Positions 23,645 through 30,218 of a DNA stretch of 40,218 nt are shown here, piece by piece. Numbering within the stretch: the first letter of the stretch is position 1; every line of letters begins with the position of its first letter. The DNA is taken from positions 1-40,218 of the forward strand of contig JAFUYE010000086.1 of assembly GCA_017470715.1 (NCBI GenBank), read 5' to 3'. A model generated the notes under the pieces. The model had not been told where the DNA came from, made no database searches, and saw only the letters and a program-made list of their open reading frames with translations. The translations under genes and the position numbers were made by a program. Origin of the DNA: Selenomonadaceae bacterium (lineage in GTDB: Bacteria > Bacillota > Negativicutes > Selenomonadales > Selenomonadaceae).

Positions 23645-25078
23645 ATGTCTGCAAAAAAAAATTCGACGACTTTCAGCGCGTTTGTGCCGCCGATTTTATT
23701 TTTACTGTTCGATTATGTCGGTGTCGTGCTGAGCGAACATTTGGCTTTTTGGTTGCGCGACCGAATGGATTTTTGGAACCGCGTCACGTACATTTATGAC
23801 GACGCGTACATTTACGGTTGGGTGCCGTTTTTGTTTTTGATTTTTTTGGGGCATTCGCGTTCGTATCGGCAGATGAAACCCGTCGTCGACACAATGCGCG
23901 ATATTTTTTTGTCGGTCTTTTACGGCTGGATTGCGTCAATAATTTTGATTTACTTCCTGAAAGCGTCGGGGCAAGCATCGCGACTTTTTATTTTGCTGCT
24001 GGGAATTTTCGTGCTGATTAACGTCTGTGTGATTCGTTATGCCGTGCTCAAATTTCTCAAGCGGAAAAATATTTTCTACGAACCGATAATTTTAATCGGC
24101 GCGGGACTCACGGCGGAAAAAGTCATCAAATTTTGGCGCGAAGATTTAGGTTATCGATATAAAGTCGTCGGATTGATTGACGATCACCCTGTTTCGGAAA
24201 CTTTGCCGAAAGAATTCCCGATACTCGGCGGCTTGAAAAATGCGCGAAGTTTGATTCGTGCCGCGAACGTTAAAACCGTCGTAATTGCCGCGCCCGGTCT
24301 CGACAAAGAAAAATTGCAGGAACTTATCGGCAAGATTCAACCGCACGTCAAAAAAATTTCGTTCGTGCCGGATTTAATCGGGACGCCGATGTCAAGCGTC
24401 GAACTGTCGTTGCTGTTCAGCGAAAAAATTTTGATGCTCAACCTGCGCAACAATCTGGCGAGCCGCTCAAACCGAATCATTAAGCGGACGTTCGATTTAA
24501 TCTGTACGATTTTCGGCGGGCTGATGATTTCGCCGATTTTGGTTATACTTGCCGTTGCCGTGGCGATTGACAATCGCGGACGTGTAATTTTCGCTCACAG
24601 ACGCGTCGGACGTGCCGGCAAAAAATTTCCGTGCTACAAATTTCAAACAATGCAACCGTGGTCGGACGAAAAGTTTAAGCAGTATCTTGCCGAAAATCCC
24701 GAAGCCAAACGCGAATGGGACGAAAGTTTTAAGTTGACGCATGACCCGCGTGTCACTAAGCTGGGAAATTTTTTGCGACGAACGAGTTTGGACGAGTTGC
24801 CGCAACTTTTGAACGTCCTGCGCGGCGAAATGAGTTTGGTCGGTCCGCGTCCGATTGTTCAGGCTGAAGTTTCCCGCTACGGCAAAAATATTCGCGAATA
24901 TTACATGGTTTTGCCGGGCATAACGGGCATGTGGCAAGTTTCCGGTCGAAGCGATACAACTTATCCTGAACGCGTGGCAATGGATACGTGGTACGTGCGC
25001 AACTGGTCGGTGTGGATTGATTTAATGTATCTGTTCAAAACCGTCAAAGCCGTCCTGCAGTCGAAAGGCGCGTATTGA
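23645..25078 (+). CDS. WbaP-like polyprenyl glycosylphosphotransferase
   Basis: 477 residues. Transfers a sugar-1-phosphate (typically galactose or glucose) from a UDP-sugar to undecaprenyl phosphate, starting O-antigen or exopolysaccharide synthesis at the inner membrane. Four to five N-terminal spans (about residues 10-130), a Rossmann-like CoA-binding-type domain (about 145-260; ILIGAGLTAEKVI), one further span, then the bacterial sugar-transferase domain (about 285-477): KRTFDLI, RRVGRAGKKFPCYKFQTM, RRTSLDELPQLLNVLRGEMSLVG and PGITGMWQVSGRS. ATG at 23645 is chosen because the in-frame ATG at 23606 lies within the promoter. It is monocistronic. Confidence 0.9.
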   Translation: MSAKKNSTTFSAFVPPILFLLFDYVGVVLSEHLAFWLRDRMDFWNRVTYIYDDAYIYGWVPFLFLIFLGHSRSYRQMKPVVDTMRDIFLSVFYGWIASIILIYFLKASGQASRLFILLLGIFVLINVCVIRYAVLKFLKRKNIFYEPIILIGAGLTAEKVIKFWREDLGYRYKVVGLIDDHPVSETLPKEFPILGGLKNARSLIRAANVKTVVIAAPGLDKEKLQELIGKIQPHVKKISFVPDLIGTPMSSVELSLLFSEKILMLNLRNNLASRSNRIIKRTFDLICTIFGGLMISPILVILAVAVAIDNRGRVIFAHRRVGRAGKKFPCYKFQTMQPWSDEKFKQYLAENPEAKREWDESFKLTHDPRVTKLGNFLRRTSLDELPQLLNVLRGEMSLVGPRPIVQAEVSRYGKNIREYYMVLPGITGMWQVSGRSDTTYPERVAMDTWYVRNWSVWIDLMYLFKTVKAVLQSKGAY

Positions 25079-25227
25079 CGCAAAGATTTAAAATATATTC
25101 TTTGTCAACGTCTGCGCGTTGTCTGCATTGGGATTTTGTACGCAAACTTTTGGCAAAAATATCTGCTGTGTCCTCCCGTAATTTTTGCGTGTCGTGCGTG
25201 TAAAGAGCGTCGACGGCAAAAAAATAA

Positions 25228-25247
25228 GGCAGTCCGCGTGAACTGCC
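25228..25247 (-). terminator. Terminator of the accessory minus-strand operon
   Basis: GGCAGT (25228-25233) and ACTGCC (25242-25247) form a six-pair stem with an eight-base loop. A/T runs on both sides would allow use from either direction. It lies 24 bases beyond the Sel1 stop. Confidence 0.65.
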
Positions 25248-25270
25248 GAAAAATTTTTGTGCCCGAAATT

Positions 25271-25840
25271 TTAGCTGAAATGTTTTGCAAGTTGATTGTG
25301 TGCGCCGACGTGTCCGAGATTTGCCGCTTTGACGTACAGTTGACGGGCAATTTCTTTGTCGACGGCACGACCGTTCCAGCCGTAAAAATATTCGTTGCCG
25401 CGTTGATACAAATCCTGCGCGTCTTTGCTGTCGTAACTGCTCCCGCCGAGTTTGGCAAGTTTCAATTCTGAACCGCTGTGACCGTTCGCCGCAGCTGTCG
25501 CGTACCATTTTTTTGCAGAATTTAAATCCTGTTGCACACCGTCGCCGTTTTCGTAACAGCAAGCCAAACGATATTGCGCAATGACATTGCCGTTGGTCGC
25601 CGCTTCCCGATAAAGTTGCACGGCACGATTTTTATCTTTCGTGTAACCGTTCCAACCGTAAAGATAATTTTCGGCTTCTTCGTAAGCTTGTTGAGCCTGC
25701 GCGGGCGTCAAAACTTTGGAAGAAATTTCTTCGCGGAAAGTTTGCGATTGTTCGGTTACAGATGATATTCGCCGTTCCAATTTTTTTTTATGCCTTCGTC
25801 GCCCGTCTGCCGCAAAAGGTAATCGATTTTGCCGAGCCAC
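25271..25840 (-). CDS. Sel1-repeat protein, likely frameshift extension of the 4Fe-4S protein
   Basis: The convincing part runs from about residue 47 onward: three Sel1-type repeats (AYEEAENYLYGWNG...AVQLYREAATNGN; AQYRLACCYENGDGV...AKKWYATAAANGH; LYQRGNEYFYGWNG...ARQLYVKAANLGH). Sel1 repeats form alpha-solenoids that bind proteins. The first 25 residues read out of frame through the end of the neighbouring gene and are Arg-rich, with no good ribosome binding site. The frame joins the 4Fe-4S gene at an A9 tract (25781-25789): one extra A, or a -1 slip, gives a continuous protein of about 500 residues. Confidence 0.75.
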   Translation of the reverse strand: MARQNRLPFAADGRRRHKKKLERRISSVTEQSQTFREEISSKVLTPAQAQQAYEEAENYLYGWNGYTKDKNRAVQLYREAATNGNVIAQYRLACCYENGDGVQQDLNSAKKWYATAAANGHSGSELKLAKLGGSSYDSKDAQDLYQRGNEYFYGWNGRAVDKEIARQLYVKAANLGHVGAHNQLAKHFS

Positions 25841-26793
25841 TCTTGCTCAATCGCCTTGTGAAACGCATCAAGTTCGCGTTCGCAAAATTGTTTGGTGTAC
25901 TTGCCGGCTTTCCACGTCGCCCGTGCCACGTGCCGATAAAAACGTCCGACACTTTCGGGATTGATGTAATAGGCGTAAGAATATTTTTTCTCGCGTGTAT
26001 CGTCGCCGAACCAATGGCTGACCGTGACATATTCGTAAGTCTTTTCGGTCTTGACGCAGGAATAAAATTCGCTCGCCGATTCGAGATGATTTCTGATACT
26101 GTCCGCCAACCAATCGTTGGATTTTTCTTGCATACGGTTAATGTATTCGGTGTCACGCGTGCGGAACTTGAAGAAATCCGACGGCAACGAAAATTTTCGT
26201 CCCGTGCAACTTTCAAGTTCGTTGACGAAGGCGCGCAGATTTTTAATCAGCCGTTGATGAACGCCGTATTTGTAATTGCCCGAAGTTTCGGCGTAACGGG
26301 CGACGCGATTCATCTTGCGCTGTTCGTACATGACGATAACTTGTTGCGCCAAAGCTTCCGCCTGCGAATAAATTTCGTCGCGAAAAGCAGATTTGCCCGC
26401 AGATTCCGCCGCGCTGTAAGAACTGTAATCGTATTCGTGTTCGCCTGAAACTCCGCAAAATGAACCGGTTATTTCCGCCGCGTATTTGTCTTTGTCTTCA
26501 AGACTGAATTCGTATTGCTCAACGGGTGGCGGCGTGAACTTCAGCGGAGTTTTCATCTTCGATTTCAATTCGGCAAGTTTCGCGCTCATGTCGACGAATT
26601 CTTCAGACAAACTCAAAGCATTTTCGGGACAAAGTTCGACGATATTCCTGACCTTGGCGACTTGAGAATCAGCGATAATTCCTTCGCCGACAACTTCGAC
26701 TTTGCCGGAATAATCTTCCTGCAGAGCGTTACAATCCAGCGCGCACATGCCGCAAGCGTTACAGGCGGCACGGTTGACTTTCAACTTGTACAT
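25756..26793 (-). CDS. 4Fe-4S ferredoxin-domain protein of unknown function
   Basis: 345 residues. Residues about 1-60 hold a ferredoxin-like cluster site (CNACGMCALDC, then ELCPENAL), so at least one 4Fe-4S cluster is likely. The rest (about 85-340) is a charged, mainly helical domain that I do not recognise, with conserved-looking CTGRKFSLPSDFF, SHWFGDD and RATWKAGKYTKQFCERELDAF. The frame ends 13 codons after an A9 tract; the Sel1 frame overlaps there. GAGGTG lies seven bases before the ATG, and the gene follows the 270-residue gene by nine bases. Confidence 0.82.
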   Translation of the reverse strand: MYKLKVNRAACNACGMCALDCNALQEDYSGKVEVVGEGIIADSQVAKVRNIVELCPENALSLSEEFVDMSAKLAELKSKMKTPLKFTPPPVEQYEFSLEDKDKYAAEITGSFCGVSGEHEYDYSSYSAAESAGKSAFRDEIYSQAEALAQQVIVMYEQRKMNRVARYAETSGNYKYGVHQRLIKNLRAFVNELESCTGRKFSLPSDFFKFRTRDTEYINRMQEKSNDWLADSIRNHLESASEFYSCVKTEKTYEYVTVSHWFGDDTREKKYSYAYYINPESVGRFYRHVARATWKAGKYTKQFCERELDAFHKAIEQEWLGKIDYLLRQTGDEGIKKNWNGEYHL

Positions 26794-26802
26794 AAAATCA
26801 CC

Positions 26803-27615
26803 TCATCTGACGGCTTGAATTTTTTTGATGTATTCGTTGCCCGTGGTTAAAGTTTCGTCGATTTGTCGGCTGAGTTTGCCGTTCGAATCGAACAGCGGAG
26901 CTTTCAAAACGTCGGAAAGTGCTTTTGCGAAGTTCATGCAATTCATCAAAGCTTTTTTGTCGTCGACGCCGTAATTTCGTTTGTTCGACCCGCGTTGATC
27001 AATAATTTCGCTCGTGTATTGAAGACTTTTCAAAAACAGCGCATTCATCATCGTCAACAACTTCAAAACGGATTCGGCTTTGTCGGTAATGCCTTCGACC
27101 GCAAGCCGCGCCGTGTCGGTTTGGTGAGCGATAACTTCCGCCTCGTCGCTGCGAGTGTAGGCAACATCCAAATTAATTCGTGCTTCTTTTTTAATCGCGC
27201 CGCCGATACCGCCGTACTCCCACGAAAACAAAAACGTTCCCAAAGTTTGTTCGGTTGACATTTGCACGCCCGAAACGGAAATCATTTGATTTATCGCGGA
27301 CAAATTTTCGTCACGCAACGCCAAACTTTTTTCGGCGTCAACCGAATGCATTTCGTCAAAATCAATCCGCTTGATTCGCTCGTAAACGTTTACGAACTTC
27401 GTCAGAGAACCGCTGATAATTCCGCGTTTGCGATTGGCAAGTTTCGTCAACGTTTCGTCAAGTTTTTCGCGCTGAGATTGAAATTTTCGCGACGCCGATT
27501 CGACCATGCTGAACGCCTCGTAATTGACGTGACGCGCTTCGCGATTGTACTCGTCCGCTTTCCAAACGTCGCTGACAAGTCTGACTGTGCCGACACCGAT
27601 AAGCAACGGAACCAT
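26803..27615 (-). CDS. Helical protein of unknown function
   Basis: 270 residues, no known domain recognised. The N-terminus (MVPLLIGVGTVRLVSDVW) is hydrophobic enough to touch the membrane; the remainder is almost wholly predicted helix or coiled coil (ESASRKFQSQREKLDETLTKLANRKR; DKAESVLKLLTMMNALFLKSLQYTSEIID). A Gly-rich patch FSWEYGGIGGAIKK lies near residue 135. The ending DETLTTGNEYIKKIQAVR is typical of cytosolic helical bundles. It lies between the glycine-zipper gene (nine-base gap) and the 4Fe-4S gene, with GAGGTG before the ATG, so the three are surely cotranscribed. Confidence 0.78.
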   Translation of the reverse strand: MVPLLIGVGTVRLVSDVWKADEYNREARHVNYEAFSMVESASRKFQSQREKLDETLTKLANRKRGIISGSLTKFVNVYERIKRIDFDEMHSVDAEKSLALRDENLSAINQMISVSGVQMSTEQTLGTFLFSWEYGGIGGAIKKEARINLDVAYTRSDEAEVIAHQTDTARLAVEGITDKAESVLKLLTMMNALFLKSLQYTSEIIDQRGSNKRNYGVDDKKALMNCMNFAKALSDVLKAPLFDSNGKLSRQIDETLTTGNEYIKKIQAVR

Positions 27616-27624
27616 AAAATCACC

Positions 27625-28914
27625 TCACAACTTGAAGACAGTTTCATCATCCATAAAAAAATCGTCGAATTCTTTGTAACTCGAAAACGCAACTTTACTG
27701 CCGAAGTTCTGCAAAATTTTATCCAAGCCTTGCGCGATAACTTCAACGTCATTTGAATAAGTGCCCGACGCAATCAGTTCAAAGCCGGCTTGAACGTTTT
27801 TGTCAAACTGTAATTTTTCATCGGCGAAATATTTTTGCATGACGCCGCGTTGACGATTCATTTCGGCAAGAGCGTCCGTTTTGATTTTGGAAATAATTTT
27901 TCGTCTGTCCGCCGCCGCATTGACTTTTGAGGCGTCATAAAGTCTCGACGCAGCGTCAACCGCAGCAATTACCCCGTTGCAAGCGACCATCGTGACCGCA
28001 GAGCCGATAACCGCACCGACGACCGGAATCGGAATCAGCGTCTGCCCGATAACTGCGCCGTAAGTTGTGCCGATTTCCGCTCCGACGAAAGCACCGACAG
28101 AATCAACCGCCAACATCAAACCTTTTTTGCCGACTTCGCGAACAAATTGCTCATCGGAAATTTTGCCGTCAACCCAATCGACGACGTTATCTTTAATCAT
28201 GGTGCCGAAAGTCAAAACTTTGCCCGCGATATTTGAATTCAAGCCCGCCTTGAGCAAAAGATTTTTCGCCGCGTTGTCAAGCATTTTGCCGCCGATACGT
28301 TGTGCCTCGGCAACGGCAACTTGCTTGCCTTTTTCGATGACGACATTTTTAACGACAACTTTTGTCTGCACGGCTATTGCCTGACTTGCCTCGTCGAAAT
28401 TTTTTTCGCCTGTAGCGAAATCAAAAATCGTCTTCGTGCTTGACGAAATAATTTCAACCGCCGCCGCGTCCAAATTGTTGTGATTCGTCTGTTTGATTTT
28501 GTCGACAGAAATTCTGAGTTCGCGGGTAAGTTCGCGAGAAATTTTCGGCGGCAAAGCAACTTCGGCAAGCTCGTAAGTGACTTTGTAAGCCGATTCATTT
28601 GCCGCGTCGCTGAGTTTGGCAAGTTCGCCCGTGACGTGCGGAGCGAGTTTGTCCGTGACTTTGTCGGCGATTTTGTCGCGAGTCTTGTCGCGTGCAAAAG
28701 TCTTTGTCTCGTCGAGAGTTTTTGTACCTGTCGCCACGTCAAAGGCAGCTTTCGTGCCGTCGGAAATAAATTCGCGCACGTCGGCTTCATTTGCCGCGTC
28801 GCTGAATTTGGCAAGTTCGCCTGTGACGTGCGGAGCGAGTTTGTCCGTGACTTTATCGGCAATTTTATCGCGTGCCGTGTCGCGCAACTTGTCGCCGTAA
28901 TTTTCGTAAGCCAT
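27625..28914 (-). CDS. Repeat-built glycine-zipper protein
   Basis: 429 residues. Residues 14-43 and 78-107 are near-identical (DKIADKVTDKLAPHVTGELAK), an internal duplication with a 64-residue period. A related TK..FD.ATG block occurs at about 54-64 and 160-170. Residues about 267-320 form a glycine zipper (VGAFVGAEIGTTYGAVIGQ, then PVVGAVIGSAV) able to pack helices in or through a membrane. The tail (about 330-429) is charged and helical. No family is recognised. The sequence suggests an amphipathic membrane-active or pore-like protein; this is inference from composition. Confidence 0.8.
   Translation of the reverse strand: MAYENYGDKLRDTARDKIADKVTDKLAPHVTGELAKFSDAANEADVREFISDGTKAAFDVATGTKTLDETKTFARDKTRDKIADKVTDKLAPHVTGELAKLSDAANESAYKVTYELAEVALPPKISRELTRELRISVDKIKQTNHNNLDAAAVEIISSSTKTIFDFATGEKNFDEASQAIAVQTKVVVKNVVIEKGKQVAVAEAQRIGGKMLDNAAKNLLLKAGLNSNIAGKVLTFGTMIKDNVVDWVDGKISDEQFVREVGKKGLMLAVDSVGAFVGAEIGTTYGAVIGQTLIPIPVVGAVIGSAVTMVACNGVIAAVDAASRLYDASKVNAAADRRKIISKIKTDALAEMNRQRGVMQKYFADEKLQFDKNVQAGFELIASGTYSNDVEVIAQGLDKILQNFGSKVAFSSYKEFDDFFMDDETVFKL
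28594..28873 (-). repeat. 192-bp-period internal direct repeat
   Basis: 28594-28681 and 28786-28873 match closely (about nine in ten bases by eye) at an offset of 192 bases, exactly 64 codons, inside the glycine-zipper gene. Confidence 0.8.
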
Positions 28915-28920
28915 TGTGTT

Positions 28921-29103
28921 TCAACCTTTGCTGACTTTGATTTTGTTTTGACCGTGTTCGACGGTGTAACGCTTGCCGCAACCGGGACAGGTGCCGTGTG
29001 TGCGCTGAGTGCTTGCCGTGTCGACGGTGTAGGAATTGAGTTTGCGCCCGCAATGCGGACAATTCACGCTTTTGGAAACTGCCAAATGAATCACTCCAAT
29101 CAC
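28921..29103 (-). CDS. Small zinc-ribbon protein
   Basis: 60 residues with two Cys pairs, CPHCG (about 19-23) and CPGCG (about 44-48), which form a zinc ribbon. The C-terminus is basic (GQNKIKVSKG). Such small ribbons often bind nucleic acid or act as protein-interaction adaptors. It overlaps the XRE regulator stop by four bases and precedes the glycine-zipper gene by six, placing it firmly in the operon. Confidence 0.78.
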   Translation of the reverse strand: MIGVIHLAVSKSVNCPHCGRKLNSYTVDTASTQRTHGTCPGCGKRYTVEHGQNKIKVSKG

Positions 29104-29486
29104 TTTTTGACGGAACTGTTTCCGCTACTCGAAAAAATTTTATCTGCGCGCTCGAATTGATCAATCATCTTGTCCATGTCGTCATTGAGCTGTTTAATGC
29201 CTTCGAAAGTTTCTTTCATGTCGCTCCAGAAATTTTTCAAGTCGGATTTATACACGCCGTCAATGTCAGTCAAAAGTGCAAGTTCCACATCCAAAGCGCG
29301 AGAAATTTTTATCAACATTGGCAACGAAACTGTTTTGTTTCCCGACGCGTTTTCTATCTGCGACAGATAATTTTTGTTGATGTCGAGTTTGTCGGCAAGT
29401 TCTGCCTGCGTCATATTGCGTAATTTGCGAAAACCGACAATGCGTGCGCCGATACAACGCAACTCTGCGCTAAAATCTTCTTTCAT
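29100..29486 (-). CDS. XRE-family transcriptional regulator
   Basis: 128 residues from the internal ATG at 29484-29486, which has a GGAGG ribosome binding site seven bases upstream. Residues about 11-70 form a Cro/C1-type helix-turn-helix (RIVGFRKLRNMTQAELADKLDINKNYLSQIENA...SLPMLIKISRALDVEL). The C-terminal half is acidic and probably a coiled coil (FWSDMKETFEGIKQLNDDMDKMIDQFERADKIF). It overlaps the zinc-ribbon gene and leads the operon down to the Sel1 gene, so it likely controls it. Confidence 0.85.
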   Translation of the reverse strand: MKEDFSAELRCIGARIVGFRKLRNMTQAELADKLDINKNYLSQIENASGNKTVSLPMLIKISRALDVELALLTDIDGVYKSDLKNFWSDMKETFEGIKQLNDDMDKMIDQFERADKIFSSSGNSSVKK

Positions 29487-30026
29487 GTGTTGACCTCCCG
29501 AACGTTTTTTTGTCAGCAATTCTATCGGATAATGCCGCCGCTGTCGATTAACCAACAGCGTGATTATTACAGGTGCGACCGAATAGAGCCACAATCTTTG
29601 CAAGCGCAGTGTACGATAAATTTTTCTTGCCAATATCTCCGCCAGCAGATTCTTGTAGAATGTCTTGCTACGTTTGGTTAATGAAAAATTTTCTTCTGTG
29701 CGCGATGCCGACGTTTTTGCAGGCGACTTCGAGACAAAGTCTGTGTAAGTGCTTCCGCCGTCTGTGAAATTGTAACCGTTCGGGTATTTGGTGCCGCGTG
29801 AAAGAATGAAATGTTTTTCCCAGTAGTCAAGTTCTTGTTGATTCGCACACTCTTTCAAGATGGCGATAACAAAATTTTCCGCGCCGTGAGCACGAATTGA
29901 TTTGCCGATATACGACGTGCCGTGCAAATGTTCATTGAAACGCACTTTGACCGAACGCCTCGTCTGCCCGACGTATTCTTCGTCGTTCGTGCCGTCGATT
30001 AGCAGATAGATGACACCGAATGCCAT
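29100..30026 (-). CDS. Continuous GIY-YIG / XRE reading frame (308 codons)
   Basis: The frame opens with a GIY-YIG nuclease domain (about residues 3-95): GVIYLLIDG, YVGQT, the conserved Arg in VRFNEH, and a Glu in QQELDYWEKHF. A Ser/Thr/Lys tail follows. From about residue 130 to 179 the translation is low-quality and then enters the XRE gene without a stop. In another frame, just after KNLLAE, the DNA reads IGKKNLSYTALAKIV, the small helix-turn-helix tail expected in this nuclease family. So the tail was broken by an extra AT near 29632-29636 and the fusion with XRE is probably accidental. AAGGAG precedes the ATG. Confidence 0.65.
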   Translation of the reverse strand: MAFGVIYLLIDGTNDEEYVGQTRRSVKVRFNEHLHGTSYIGKSIRAHGAENFVIAILKECANQQELDYWEKHFILSRGTKYPNGYNFTDGGSTYTDFVSKSPAKTSASRTEENFSLTKRSKTFYKNLLAEILARKIYRTLRLQRLWLYSVAPVIITLLVNRQRRHYPIELLTKKRSGGQHMKEDFSAELRCIGARIVGFRKLRNMTQAELADKLDINKNYLSQIENASGNKTVSLPMLIKISRALDVELALLTDIDGVYKSDLKNFWSDMKETFEGIKQLNDDMDKMIDQFERADKIFSSSGNSSVKK

Positions 30027-30049
30027 AATCGCTTCTCCTTTCGTTGACA

Positions 30050-30104
30050 GCGCGGCACGAGCGTGTTAGAATCAAAAATGCGAAATAGCTCTGCCGTGCT
30101 GTGT
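30050..30104. promoter_or_regulatory. Long-armed dyad upstream of the GIY-YIG gene
   Basis: CAGCGCGGCA (30050 region) and TGCCGTGCTG (to 30104) are inverted with one mismatch and enclose about 35 bases. It lies 25-80 bases before the start and could be an operator or leader hairpin. No clear -35/-10 pair is seen. Confidence 0.4.
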
Positions 30105-30167
30105 ATTTGTTTTAAGCGACTTAATCTTAGCACGCGGGGCTTTTTCCGTCAATAAATGCAAAACAAA

Positions 30168-30195
30168 AACCGCCGAGCGTTTCTGCCCGACGGTT
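30168..30195 (-). terminator. Terminator of the efflux operon
   Basis: On the minus strand AACCGTCGGGC pairs over 11 bases (two G-U) with GCTCGGCGGTT, with a six-base loop and a T-rich tail. It lies 24 bases past the RND stop. Confidence 0.85.
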
Positions 30196-30218
30196 AATTT
30201 TTTTGCTGTCAAAATATT

